A stretch of DNA of 64,000 bases, taken from contig NZ_AP024412.1 of NCBI RefSeq assembly GCF_016865445.1, positions 372,001 to 436,000 on the forward strand. The letters are read 5' to 3'. Shown here piece after piece: positions 41,613 through 51,356 of this stretch. The position numbers were made by a program, and so were the translations under genes. Within the stretch, counting starts at the first letter, position 1; every line of letters begins with the position of its first letter. A model generated the notes under the pieces. It ran no database searches, was not told where the DNA came from, and saw only the letters and a program-made list of their open reading frames with translations. The DNA is from Mariniplasma anaerobium (GTDB lineage: Bacteria; Bacillota_I; Bacilli_A; Acholeplasmatales; Acholeplasmataceae).

Positions 41613-44237
41613 ATGACAAAATTTGTTTACTTATTTAAAGAAGGAAATCAAACAATGAAAAACCTTCTTGGTGGTAAAGGTGCCAATTTAGCTGAAATGA
41701 GCAAAATCGGTATGCCAGTTCCACAAGGTTTTACAGTAACAACCGAAGCATGTAATGATTATTATGCTAGAGGTAAGAAGATTGCACCTGAGATTATAGA
41801 GCAAATCGAAAAAGCTCTTGCAGCAACTGAAAAGTTAGAAGGAAAGAAATTCGGAGATGCTAACGATCCATTCTTAGTATCTGTTCGTTCAGGAGCTAGA
41901 GCATCAATGCCAGGTATGATGGATACAATTTTAAACTTAGGTTTAAATGATGAATCTGTTAAGGGATTAGCTAAGCTTACAGGTAACACACGTTTTGCAT
42001 ATGATTCTTATAGACGTTTTATCCAAATGTTTTCTGACGTTGTTATGGAAATAGACAAGGAAAAATACGAAGAATTATTAGCAGAAATGAAAGAAAGAAA
42101 AGGCGCAGAATTTGATACAGATTTAGGAGATCAAGATCTTGTAGATTTAGTTGGAGAATTTAAAGCTTTATATTTAAAATTAAAAGGGGAAGAATTTCCT
42201 CAAGATCCTAAAGAACAATTAATTGAAGCAATTACTGCTGTATTTAGATCATGGGATAACCCAAGAGCAAATACATATCGTAGATTAAACCACATTCCTT
42301 ACGAATGGGGAACTGCTGTAAATGTTCAAGCAATGGTTTTTGGTAACATGGGAGACACTTCTGGTACAGGCGTTGCCTTTACAAGAAATCCATCTGATGG
42401 TACTAAAGTATTATATGGTGAATATTTATTTAATGCACAAGGTGAAGATGTTGTTGCGGGTATCCGTACTCCAAAACCTATTAGTGAATTACAAAAAGAT
42501 AATGAAGGCATCTACAATCAATTCGTTGAAATTTCTAATAAATTAGAAGCTCATTATCGTGATATGCAAGATTTAGAATTTACCATTCAAAAAGGTAAAT
42601 TATATATCCTTCAAACAAGAAATGGTAAAAGAACTGCACAAGCAGCTTTAAAAATTGCGATTGACCTTGTTAAAGAAGGCGTATTAACTGAAAAAGAAGC
42701 TTTATTAAAAGTAGAACCAAGTCAATTGGATTCTCTACTTCATCCACAATTTAATCCTGCATCATTAGGAAAAGCTAAATTGATTGCTACTGGATTAAAT
42801 GCATCTCCAGGTGCAGCTACAGGACGTGTTGCATTTTCTGCAGATCGCGCTAAAGAGTTAAAGGAAATGGATGGTCTTCCTGTTATTTTAGTAAGACAAG
42901 AAACATCTCCTGAAGATATCGAAGGTATGATCGTTGCATCAGGTATTCTAACATCTCGTGGAGGAATGACTTCACATGCTGCAGTTGTTGCTCGTGGTAT
43001 GGGTAGATGTTGTGTTGCAGGTGCAGGTTCAGTTCGTGTATCTGAAGCTAAGAAAATATTTGAAGTAAATGGCGAAACTTATAAAGAAGGCGACTGGATT
43101 TCTCTAGACGGCTCAACTGGTAAGATTTATGGTGAAAAAGTAGAAACTATGGATGCAACTGTATCTGGTGACTTCGAAACACTTATGTCATGGGCTGATA
43201 AATTTGCTAGTTTAGAAGTTCGTACTAATGCTGATAATCCAAGAGATGCTAAAGTAGCATTCGATTTTGGAGCTAAAGGTATTGGTCTATGTAGAACAGA
43301 ACATATGTTCTTTGAAGCAGATAGAATTTCTTCAGTAAGAGAAATGATCGTTGCTAAAAACGAAGAAGAACGTAAAGCAGCATTAGCTAAATTATTACCA
43401 ATGCAAAGAGAAGACTTTATTGGTCTATATAAAGAAATGCAAGGATTCCCAGTAACTATTCGTTACTTAGATCCACCACTTCATGAATTCCTTCCAACTG
43501 AAGCAGATGATATTAAAGCATTAGCTAAAGATATGGGAATTACAGAAAAAGAATTAAATGCAACTATTAACGACTTACACGAAACTAACCCTATGTTAGG
43601 TCACCGTGGCGTTCGTTTAAGTGTTACATATCCTGAAATTGCTGAAATGCAAACACGTGCAGTGATTGAAGCAGCAATTGAAGTTAATAAATCTGGTATG
43701 TCAGTTAAACCAGAAATCATGATTCCACTTGTAGGAGAACTTAAAGAACTTAAATATATTAAAGATGTAGTTGTAAAAACTGCAAATCAAATTATTAAAG
43801 ATGCTAAAGTTGATCTTAAATATTCAGTAGGTACTATGATTGAAGTTCCAAGAGCTGCATTATTAGCAGATGAAATTGCTCAAGAAGCAGAATTCTTCAG
43901 CTTTGGTACAAATGACTTAACACAAATGACATTTGGATTTAGCCGCGATGATGCTGGTAAATTCTTAAAAGATTATTATGACAAGAAAATCTTTGTTAAC
44001 GACCCATTTGCTCACGTAGATCAAAAAGGTGTTGGTAAACTTATGAAGATGGCATCTGAACTAGGTAAACAAACTAGACCTGATATTAAATTAGGTATCT
44101 GTGGTGAACACGGTGGAGATCCACTTTCAATCGAATTCTGTCATGCAATTGGCTTAACTTACGTTTCATGTTCTCCATTTAGAGTTCCAATCGCAAGATT
44201 AGCTGCAGCACATGCAAACATTAAAAATCCTAGATAA
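41613..44237 (+). CDS. ppdK: Pyruvate, phosphate dikinase
   Basis: It interconverts PEP, AMP and PPi with pyruvate, ATP and phosphate. The N-terminal ATP-grasp part starts with GGKGANLAEM; the swivelling domain carries the phosphorylated His 455 in GGMTSHAAVVARGMGRCCVAG; the C-terminal barrel has LCRTEHMFF and FSFGTNDLTQMTFG. The length of 874 residues is full. It lies directly after pfkA and near the PPi-dependent PFK, so PPi made or used here can be balanced with that enzyme. Start follows AAAGGAAA. Confidence 0.95.
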   Translation: MTKFVYLFKEGNQTMKNLLGGKGANLAEMSKIGMPVPQGFTVTTEACNDYYARGKKIAPEIIEQIEKALAATEKLEGKKFGDANDPFLVSVRSGARASMPGMMDTILNLGLNDESVKGLAKLTGNTRFAYDSYRRFIQMFSDVVMEIDKEKYEELLAEMKERKGAEFDTDLGDQDLVDLVGEFKALYLKLKGEEFPQDPKEQLIEAITAVFRSWDNPRANTYRRLNHIPYEWGTAVNVQAMVFGNMGDTSGTGVAFTRNPSDGTKVLYGEYLFNAQGEDVVAGIRTPKPISELQKDNEGIYNQFVEISNKLEAHYRDMQDLEFTIQKGKLYILQTRNGKRTAQAALKIAIDLVKEGVLTEKEALLKVEPSQLDSLLHPQFNPASLGKAKLIATGLNASPGAATGRVAFSADRAKELKEMDGLPVILVRQETSPEDIEGMIVASGILTSRGGMTSHAAVVARGMGRCCVAGAGSVRVSEAKKIFEVNGETYKEGDWISLDGSTGKIYGEKVETMDATVSGDFETLMSWADKFASLEVRTNADNPRDAKVAFDFGAKGIGLCRTEHMFFEADRISSVREMIVAKNEEERKAALAKLLPMQREDFIGLYKEMQGFPVTIRYLDPPLHEFLPTEADDIKALAKDMGITEKELNATINDLHETNPMLGHRGVRLSVTYPEIAEMQTRAVIEAAIEVNKSGMSVKPEIMIPLVGELKELKYIKDVVVKTANQIIKDAKVDLKYSVGTMIEVPRAALLADEIAQEAEFFSFGTNDLTQMTFGFSRDDAGKFLKDYYDKKIFVNDPFAHVDQKGVGKLMKMASELGKQTRPDIKLGICGEHGGDPLSIEFCHAIGLTYVSCSPFRVPIARLAAAHANIKNPR

Positions 44238-44263
44238 ATATTGATTTTAAATAAGAATTATAT

Positions 44264-44301
44264 AAAAAGTTGCTTTCCTTTATAGGAAGCAACTTTTTCT
44301 T
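44264..44301 (+). terminator. Terminator after ppdK
   Basis: AAAAAGTTGCTT-t-CCT pairs with AGGAAGCAACTTTTT (ends 44298), one bulged T. The 148 bases from here to the next gene hold a promoter and otherwise nothing recognisable. Confidence 0.88.
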
Positions 44302-44392
44302 TTGGAACACAGGTCATCAGTATTGAAGAAGAGCGTGCAGAGTAGTGCTAGAGTTGGACGAATATAAGAGAAACTATCTATTAAAAAACGAA

Positions 44393-44421
44393 TTGACAAA
44401 ATAATAAATAGGTGCTAATAT
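44393..44421 (+). promoter_or_regulatory. Promoter of the bPH2 gene pair
   Basis: TTGACA (44393-44398), 17-bp spacer, TAATAT (44416-44421) with TG at 44413-44414 (extended -10). Confidence 0.7.
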
Positions 44422-44449
44422 TATACACAAATGACTAGGGGGATTTTAT

Positions 44450-44947
44450 ATGTTAAATAAATTAGATAAAAAAGTAAACACATATGTTTTAGTAGTTAGA
44501 ACCATAGGGTCTTTAATCGTATATATAGGTTTTATTTTTGTTATTTTTTATCCTAAAGAAAATTTTGGGCCAGATATTGTAAAGCCAATACTCATTGGAT
44601 TTCTTTCAATAAGTACTATACTACTTTTAATATTTAATTTTGTTTTACCTTTCTTTATCTATTCATTATGTGGATACCAAGTTCAAGAAGAGTATGTTCT
44701 TATTCAAAAAGGAGTACTTTTTAGAAATACAGATTATATTCCACTAAAACGTATACAACATATAGAAAGACTGCAAGGTCCTATTCAAACATTGTTTAAA
44801 CAGTCTACTATAATCATACATACAGCCGGATCACATGATATTATCATTGGATTACCACAAGATATAGCGAACGATGTTATTCATCAAATTAGAGAAAAAC
44901 TACAAGAATATTTAGATTCAGGAGAGGCAAAAACAGATGAATCCTAA
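44450..44947 (+). CDS. YdbS-like membrane protein with a bacterial PH domain (bPH2)
   Basis: A 165-residue protein with two membrane helices (about 13-35 and 45-72) followed by one bPH2 domain. The domain has the family pattern YVLIQKGVLFRNTDYIPLKRIQHIE and then QTLFKQSTIIIHTAG. It overlaps the next gene by 11 bases. The pair matches Bacillus ydbS-ydbT, linked there to the envelope-stress response and resistance to some antimicrobial compounds; a like role is inferred. Start follows AGGGGGA (44437 region). Confidence 0.78.
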   Translation: MLNKLDKKVNTYVLVVRTIGSLIVYIGFIFVIFYPKENFGPDIVKPILIGFLSISTILLLIFNFVLPFFIYSLCGYQVQEEYVLIQKGVLFRNTDYIPLKRIQHIERLQGPIQTLFKQSTIIIHTAGSHDIIIGLPQDIANDVIHQIREKLQEYLDSGEAKTDES

Positions 44948-46418
44948 ATATCATATAGCTAGAAGAAAGTATATAATAGATATTTTAAAAGCATTTGGTT
45001 TATCGTTTTTCATTGCAATTACAGCGCTTTCTGTATTATTCGAAGATGAAAACCAGACAGTTAATGAATTAACAACTAAAGAGTCTCTTATTATTTTGGG
45101 TATATTTTTATTAACTTTTATCATTCAATTAGTTTTATATTGGATGATTTTAAATAGACATTTGTTTTCAGACCAAGATGAATCATTCTTGATAGAAAAA
45201 GGATTAATATATAGAAAGAAAATAGATATCCCTTATGAAAATATCCATTCTATTTCTATTAAACGTAGTTTTCTAAATATTATTTTAGGTGTATCAAGAT
45301 TGCAACTAGATACTGGAAGCACAGCAGCTATCATGCCCGAAGCATCTATTACAGTTGATAAGAAGTACGCGCCTGCTGTTAAAGAGTTTATAGAAAAAAG
45401 AAAAACTCAAGAAGGTTTAACGTTGCCTTCTCCGATTGATTATAATAAAGTAATGGACATAGAAGAAGATGTATACTATCAAGCTAAATGGTATGAACTC
45501 ATATATATGGGTCTTTTAAAGCCAGGATTTTTAGTGTTTTCATTAGTATCAATATTTATTTCATTTGGATTTTTCCCACTCCTTGATCAAATTGATACAG
45601 AGTCTAGTGATTCATTTGCTTTGTTAGTCGTAATTATTGTTGCTTTAATTATGATAATTACTGGTGCAATTTTCTTAATGTTATTTAATCTTATTAAATA
45701 CTATAAATACCAATTAATTATTGAAGAAAAAACTATTACTTACAAATATGGGTTATTGAATAAAGTAGAGTTTAAAATACATAAAAATCGTATCAATGCA
45801 TATCATATCACACAATCTCTTTTGTATAGAGTTTTTCATTTCTATGAATTAACAGTCTCTGTTATTGGTATTGGTGGTCAAACAAATGATGAAGGTAAAG
45901 CTAAAATTGAGAGTAAATCATTACTCCCTATTACAAGACTCCAATTATTAAGTAGTGCTTTAGAAGATATTGGGCTCATACAAGAAACTAGTATGCCATA
46001 TAAACCCAATAAGTATAAATATCTAAATTTCATCATACTTCCAATGAGTATCTTAACTATCTTTACAGCTATACCGTATATTTTATTTGGTATTGATTTG
46101 AAAAACTTTGTTTTTCCAATTTTAGTCAATGCGTTATTTTATATTGTTTGTTTTGTTGGGTTATACTTGAGGTTAAAACACCATGAAATATATATGACTA
46201 AGAATATACTTAGTTTTCAAAGAGGTGCTTTTACAATTAAGAAATCTTATATTCAAAAAGTAAAAATACAAAAAATAACATATAGGAAAAATCCAGTTTT
46301 ACAAATAGAAAAAATAGGAGATATTATTGTCCGTTATAAAGATTTATTAGGTATAGTACGGATGAGAAGTTATGAGCCTGAAATCTTTGATTTATTAGTA
46401 AAATCAATTAAACAGTAA
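44937..46418 (+). CDS. YdbT-like membrane protein with three bPH2 domains
   Basis: A 493-residue protein with about six membrane helices in three pairs, each followed by a bPH2 domain: FLIEKGLIYRKKIDIPYENIHSI (about 82-104), ITYKYGLLNKVEFKIHKNRINA (about 265-286) and LSFQRGAFTIKKSYIQKVKI (about 425-444). This is three copies of the unit seen once in the preceding gene. It overlaps that gene by 11 bases and follows AGGAG. The YdbS/YdbT pair is expected to form a complex in the membrane. No export signal other than the helices is seen. Confidence 0.78.
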   Translation: MNPKYHIARRKYIIDILKAFGLSFFIAITALSVLFEDENQTVNELTTKESLIILGIFLLTFIIQLVLYWMILNRHLFSDQDESFLIEKGLIYRKKIDIPYENIHSISIKRSFLNIILGVSRLQLDTGSTAAIMPEASITVDKKYAPAVKEFIEKRKTQEGLTLPSPIDYNKVMDIEEDVYYQAKWYELIYMGLLKPGFLVFSLVSIFISFGFFPLLDQIDTESSDSFALLVVIIVALIMIITGAIFLMLFNLIKYYKYQLIIEEKTITYKYGLLNKVEFKIHKNRINAYHITQSLLYRVFHFYELTVSVIGIGGQTNDEGKAKIESKSLLPITRLQLLSSALEDIGLIQETSMPYKPNKYKYLNFIILPMSILTIFTAIPYILFGIDLKNFVFPILVNALFYIVCFVGLYLRLKHHEIYMTKNILSFQRGAFTIKKSYIQKVKIQKITYRKNPVLQIEKIGDIIVRYKDLLGIVRMRSYEPEIFDLLVKSIKQ

Positions 46419-46495
46419 GAAAAATACCAATTAAAGAAAATTAATTTTGAGTAAGGGCATAAATTTTTTATCAAACTATAATTACAAAATAAATG

Positions 46496-46531
46496 AATGG
46501 TTGTTTCCTTTGGAAGCAACCATTTTTTTAT
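46496..46531 (+). terminator. Terminator after the bPH2 pair
   Basis: AATGGTTGTTTCC (46496-46508), TTT loop, GGAAGCAACCATT (46512-46524), then T-rich. One G-U pair in 13 bp. Confidence 0.88.
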
Positions 46532-46610
46532 TTATTATAAAAAACAGGCTAGATTATAAGCAACTAAAAAATAGAGATAACGGCTAATTAGAAACGTAAT
46601 TAGAATGTTA

Positions 46611-46649
46611 ATCAATATAATTGATATGCACTTCTTTTTTTGTTATAGT
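46611..46649 (+). promoter_or_regulatory. FTR1 promoter with a palindrome on the -35
   Basis: TTGATA (46621-46626), 17-bp spacer, TATAGT (46644-46649) with TG at 46641-46642. ATCAAT-ATA-ATTGAT (46611-46625) is a perfect 6-3-6 palindrome covering the -35. Upstream, TAATTAGAA is repeated at 46585 and 46597. Confidence 0.65.
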
Positions 46650-46680
46650 TAAATGAACATTGATAAAAAGGAGAAAAAAT

Positions 46681-47523
46681 ATGTTTTCTATAGAGATTTT
46701 ACCAGGATTCATAATGGGTATAAGAGAAGGCTTAGAAGCATTTCTGATAATTTCTATTATGTTAGAATATTTAAATAAAACTAAAAGACAAAAAGATAAG
46801 AAGTTTGTTTTTCAAGGACTTGCTTATGGAATTATAATTTCTATTGTATTTGGGGTACTGTTATTTGGGATATCTAACTTAATAGGAGAAGGCAATACTA
46901 ACATTGTTAAACTTTGGGAATTTGGAGCTTCTTTCTTTGCTTTAATGTTAATTACTACATTTGTTATTTATATGTTAAAAAATAGAAGTAGTATAGTAAA
47001 TGAAATAAATGATAAGATGAGTATTAGCCTATCAAAAAAAGCAATCATTCTATTAGCTACAGTCATGGTTGCTAGAGAAGGTGCTGAAATTGTTTTATTC
47101 ACTATGGCTTCTGTAGAAAAAACTTCATATGCTATAGGTGCATTAAGTGGTATAGCAATGTCTTCAATATTGGTGTATTTATTTTATAAATCATTAATAA
47201 AAGTAAATCTAAAGACAATATTCAACATTACAATGATTTATCTTATATTGCAAGCTGGATTTATGTTAGGTTATAGTTTTCACGAATTATTTTCTTATTT
47301 CAAAGCTGAATCAATCATAGAATCTGGACATTGGATATATACTAAAGCATATGATTTATCAGCAACATTCTTAAATCATAAGAATCAACCTGTAGGTATT
47401 GCGTTATATGCTACAATTGGTTGGTATAGTCATCCAGAAATTTTTCAATTTTTTATACAATATGCATATAGTTTCTCATTATTATTCCTATATATAAGAT
47501 CGGCAAAAAAGAAAAATATATAA
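46681..47523 (+). CDS. FTR1/EfeU-type iron permease
   Basis: A 280-residue protein with about seven membrane helices. It has the two REGxE motifs that bind iron in this family: REGLEAFLI near residue 15 and REGAEIVLF near residue 137. No EfeO or EfeB partner is next to it, so it stands alone. The start at 46681 follows AAAAGGAG by 8 bases; an in-frame start at 46660 is upstream of that site and is rejected. The promoter holds a palindrome, so metal-dependent repression is plausible. Confidence 0.85.
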   Translation: MFSIEILPGFIMGIREGLEAFLIISIMLEYLNKTKRQKDKKFVFQGLAYGIIISIVFGVLLFGISNLIGEGNTNIVKLWEFGASFFALMLITTFVIYMLKNRSSIVNEINDKMSISLSKKAIILLATVMVAREGAEIVLFTMASVEKTSYAIGALSGIAMSSILVYLFYKSLIKVNLKTIFNITMIYLILQAGFMLGYSFHELFSYFKAESIIESGHWIYTKAYDLSATFLNHKNQPVGIALYATIGWYSHPEIFQFFIQYAYSFSLLFLYIRSAKKKNI

Positions 47524-47568
47524 AAATCTTCTACTTATTTAATCATTGATATTTTATAAATTTTAAAT

Positions 47569-47605
47569 AAAGTCCTTATTTTAAAAAAAGTAAGGACTTT
47601 TTTTA
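47569..47605 (+). terminator. Terminator after the FTR1 gene
   Basis: AAAGTCCTTA (47569-47578) and TAAGGACTTT (47591-47600), 12-base loop, then more T. Confidence 0.85.
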
Positions 47606-47675
47606 AAAAACGTTCGCAATTTTGGTCAATATAAAGTAAAATAATAATGGTTGAAAATTTTTAGGAGGACATTTA

Positions 47676-49379
47676 ATGATATATGCTAGCATAAATTACG
47701 GAGATAGTTTGATGTTTGTTTTCGGTGGATTAGCACTCTTTATATTTGGTATAAACTTAATGAGTGAATCACTTAAATCCGCAGCGGGAAATAAATTAAA
47801 AGCAATCATAGAAAAAACAACGAACACACCACTAAAAGGTATATTTGTAGGTATCATCCTAACTATACTTATCCAATCATCATCTGGTACAACAGCGTTA
47901 ATGATTGGATTATTAAGAGCAGGCTTAATGACATTACCGCAAAGTGTTGGTATCATTATGGGTGCAAACATAGGAACAACTGTAACAGCATTTATTATTG
48001 GGTTACCTATTGCTGATTATGGACTAGCGTTTTTATTTGTTGGTGTCATCATGAGTTTTATGAAAAACAGAAAAGTACATCATTTCGGTGGTGTTTTAAT
48101 TGGACTTGGTATGCTATTTGTTGGGCTGAACACAATGAGCGATGGATTAAAGCCATTAGCACAAACCCAACAAGCTGAAAATATGTTTAATATATTTTCA
48201 GACAATTGGCTTTTAGGTACGCTTTTTGGTACATTCTTTACAGCCGTTGTTCAATCTTCATCTGCTGCAATAGGTATTTTAGAAAAACTTTATGCATTAA
48301 ATGCAGAAGGTATTACATCAGTTTCACTTAATGGCGCAATTCCTATTTTATTAGGCGCTAATATTGGAACAACAATTACAGCATTTCTTGCTTCAATTGG
48401 TGGTAATATTGAATCAAAGAGAGCATCTTTTATTCATATCTTATTTAATGTGATTTCAGCTGTAGTATTCTTAGTGATTTTAATTCCTTACGAAAGATTT
48501 ATGGCATGGTTTGAATTAAGATTTTTAAAACCATATTCAATGCTAACGATAGCATTTGCACATTTAATTCAAAATACAATTATGACAGTAGGTTTATTCT
48601 TCTTTATTAATAAGATGATTTGGCTAAGTAAGAAAGTCATTAAAGATCAATCTATACAAGTCATTCCTGATGATATGTTTGATGAAAAATTAATTGAAGA
48701 ATCTCCAGTTTTAGCATTAGAATTTGTTCGAAAAGGTATTTTATATATGGGCTCAATTGTTAAAGAATATTTATCTTTAACATATGCATATAGCTTAAAG
48801 GAAAATAAAGATTCTGTAAATGAAGCATTTACTTTTGAAATGATGCTAGACACATACGATCAAAAACTGCATGACTACCTTATTAAGATTTCACAGGCAG
48901 GACTTGATAAAAATAACTCTAAAAAACTTTCAAGAGACTTAGATACAATTAAAGACTTTGAAAGAATCGGAGATCATTTAACTAATATCGTTGAATTCTT
49001 TATTGCAAGATATAAAGACTCACAAGAATTAACTGAAGATGCTCAAAAAGAAATGATAGAAATATTTAATGTTTTAGTTTCAATGCTTGATGATGCACTT
49101 GATAGTTTTTCAACAGGTGATATTGAAGTTGCTAAACGTGTTGTTAAAAATGAAGATGTTGTTGATGAATTAGAAGAAGTCTTTAGATATAGATATATGG
49201 AAAGATTAAAGAGTGGTCAAATCAAATTCAATGGTGCTGAAACGTATGTTGATATATTATCTAATTTAGAAAGAATTGCAGATCATCTAATGAATATAGC
49301 TAGTGCAGTTATTGAACCTATGTATGTACCTCAATCTATATTAGTTCCAAAGCCACATGAGATAGATAAAGATATTTAA
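47676..49379 (+). CDS. Na/phosphate cotransporter family protein with PhoU domain
   Basis: A 567-residue protein. Residues about 10-310 hold two inverted transport repeats, each with a QSSS motif: IQSSSGTTALMIG and VQSSSAAIGIL, the signature of NptA/PNaS transporters. GANIGTT occurs twice, once in each repeat. The C-terminal 220 residues are a PhoU-like helical domain with KDFERIGDHLTNI and ERIADHLMNI. It is expected to move phosphate with sodium. Start follows TAGGAGGAC by 5 bases. A 20-base gap separates it from uvrB, so read-through is possible although the functions differ. Confidence 0.88.
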   Translation: MIYASINYGDSLMFVFGGLALFIFGINLMSESLKSAAGNKLKAIIEKTTNTPLKGIFVGIILTILIQSSSGTTALMIGLLRAGLMTLPQSVGIIMGANIGTTVTAFIIGLPIADYGLAFLFVGVIMSFMKNRKVHHFGGVLIGLGMLFVGLNTMSDGLKPLAQTQQAENMFNIFSDNWLLGTLFGTFFTAVVQSSSAAIGILEKLYALNAEGITSVSLNGAIPILLGANIGTTITAFLASIGGNIESKRASFIHILFNVISAVVFLVILIPYERFMAWFELRFLKPYSMLTIAFAHLIQNTIMTVGLFFFINKMIWLSKKVIKDQSIQVIPDDMFDEKLIEESPVLALEFVRKGILYMGSIVKEYLSLTYAYSLKENKDSVNEAFTFEMMLDTYDQKLHDYLIKISQAGLDKNNSKKLSRDLDTIKDFERIGDHLTNIVEFFIARYKDSQELTEDAQKEMIEIFNVLVSMLDDALDSFSTGDIEVAKRVVKNEDVVDELEEVFRYRYMERLKSGQIKFNGAETYVDILSNLERIADHLMNIASAVIEPMYVPQSILVPKPHEIDKDI

Positions 49380-49399
49380 AACAGGGAAGAAGTGATCCA

Positions 49400-51355
49400 A
49401 TGTTTGATTTAAAGGCTCCCTTTAAACCAAAAGGAGATCAAATTAGTGCGATCGAGACATTAAAAAATAATATCGATCAAAACATTAAAGAACAAGTCTT
49501 ACTAGGAGCTACAGGAACTGGTAAAACTTTTACAATGGCAAATATTATACAAAAACTACAAAAAAAGACTTTGATACTCGCACCTAATAAAACCTTAGCA
49601 GGTCAATTATATGGCGAGTTAAAAGCCTTTTTTCCTCATAACAAAGTAGAATACTTTATTTCATATTATGATTACTATCAACCAGAAGCTTATGTTGTTT
49701 CTACAGATACATATATTGAAAAAGATTCATCAATTAATGATGAAATCGATGAAATGAGACATAGCGCAACTGCATCACTTTTAAATCATGATGATGTGAT
49801 TGTTGTGGCATCTGTTTCATGTATTTATGGTATAGGTGATCCTGAAACATATAAGAATTCTATGATTTTTCTTAGAGTTGGAGAAAGTTTTGGTAGGGAT
49901 CATTTTATTAATAAACTTGTAGAATTAACTTATCAAAGAAATGATATTGATTTTCATAGGGGCACATTTAGAGTTAGGGGAGATTCTATCGAAATTATTC
50001 CTGTCTATGAAAGAGCTCAAGGTATAAGAGTTTCATTTTTTGGAGATGAAATTGAAGATATTAAACACTTTGACGTCTTAACAGGTCAAGCATTAGAAAA
50101 TCTTGAATACACATCGATTTTTCCTGCGACGCATTTTATGACCAATAAAGATAGTTTAGATGAATCTATTAGACGAATAAAAAATGAGCTTGCTGAACAA
50201 ATTGCTTATTTTAAAGATAATAATATGTTGTTAGAAGCTCAACGCATTGAACAACGTACACGATATGATATGGAAATGCTTGAAGAAATAGGAATGTGTA
50301 GTGGTGTAGAAAACTATTCAAGACACATGACATTAAGAGAAGCTGGAGAAACACCAGCAACATTAATCGATTTTTTTGGTGATGACTTTTTAATGATTAT
50401 TGATGAATCACATGTAACTATACCTCAAGTAGGTGGGATGTATGCAGGAGATCGATCAAGAAAAGAAACACTTATAAACTTCGGGTTTAGATTGCCTTCA
50501 GCTTTAGATAATAGACCTTTACAGTTTGCGGAATTCGAAAAAAAATTAGATAAAGTTATTTATTTATCTGCAACACCAGGTAAATATGAACTTGGAAGAG
50601 ATATTCCTATTATTCAACAAATTATTAGACCAACATATTTGCTTGATCCAGATGTAGAAATAAGAAAAACAGCTGGACAAATGGATGATCTATTTTTTGA
50701 AATTAAAAAAAGAGTTGCGAATAACGAGCGTGTTTTAGTAACTACACTCACGATTCGCATGAGCGAAGATTTATCTGCATACTTTAAACAATTAGGATTA
50801 AAAGTTACATATCTTCATAGTAAAATAAAGTCTCTAGATCGCATAAAAATACTAAGAGAATTAAGAATGGGTAAATATGATTGCTTAATTGGGATTAATT
50901 TACTTAGAGAAGGTCTAGATTTACCTGAAGTATCGCTTGTAGCCATACTAGACGCCAATAAACAAGGCTTTTTAAGAAGCGAGCGGTCATTAATCCAAAC
51001 TATAGGTAGAGCAGCTAGAAACTTAAATGGGCATGTTATTATGTATGCTGATTCAATTTCACATGCAATGCAATTTGCGATTGATGAAACAAACAGAAGA
51101 AGAGCAATACAACTTGCATTTAATACTAAATATAATGTAGATCCTGTAAGTATCATCAAAGCTATTAGAGATAATATTTCTATGAAAGAAGATGTGCTTG
51201 AAGAAGAAAAAGATTATACGAAGATGAACAAAAAAGAAAAAGAAAAAACAATTAAGGATCTTCGTAAACAAATGCATGATGCAGCTAATAATCTTGATTT
51301 TGAAAAAGCTGCAGAATATAGAGATATTATATTTGAATTAGAAGTGGATAAATAA
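49400..51355 (+). CDS. uvrB: UvrABC system protein B
   Basis: The damage-verifying helicase of nucleotide excision repair. It shows LLGATGTGKTFT (Walker A), the beta-hairpin region YYDYYQPEAYVVSTDTYIEKD, FLMIIDESHVT (Walker B), YLSATPG, and QTIGRAARN. The UVR domain at the C terminus (DLRKQMHDAANNLDFEKAAEYRD) binds UvrC. At 651 residues it is full length. uvrA is not adjacent. The gene starts after GGGAAGAAGTGA, and an SGNH hydrolase gene follows after one base. Confidence 0.95.
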   Translation: MFDLKAPFKPKGDQISAIETLKNNIDQNIKEQVLLGATGTGKTFTMANIIQKLQKKTLILAPNKTLAGQLYGELKAFFPHNKVEYFISYYDYYQPEAYVVSTDTYIEKDSSINDEIDEMRHSATASLLNHDDVIVVASVSCIYGIGDPETYKNSMIFLRVGESFGRDHFINKLVELTYQRNDIDFHRGTFRVRGDSIEIIPVYERAQGIRVSFFGDEIEDIKHFDVLTGQALENLEYTSIFPATHFMTNKDSLDESIRRIKNELAEQIAYFKDNNMLLEAQRIEQRTRYDMEMLEEIGMCSGVENYSRHMTLREAGETPATLIDFFGDDFLMIIDESHVTIPQVGGMYAGDRSRKETLINFGFRLPSALDNRPLQFAEFEKKLDKVIYLSATPGKYELGRDIPIIQQIIRPTYLLDPDVEIRKTAGQMDDLFFEIKKRVANNERVLVTTLTIRMSEDLSAYFKQLGLKVTYLHSKIKSLDRIKILRELRMGKYDCLIGINLLREGLDLPEVSLVAILDANKQGFLRSERSLIQTIGRAARNLNGHVIMYADSISHAMQFAIDETNRRRAIQLAFNTKYNVDPVSIIKAIRDNISMKEDVLEEEKDYTKMNKKEKEKTIKDLRKQMHDAANNLDFEKAAEYRDIIFELEVDK

Positions 51356-51356
51356 G

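Noticed and set aside
44302-44392. Possible gene remnant between the ppdK terminator and the bPH2 promoter
   Set aside because: Composition differs slightly from its surroundings, but no frame or similarity can be supported.
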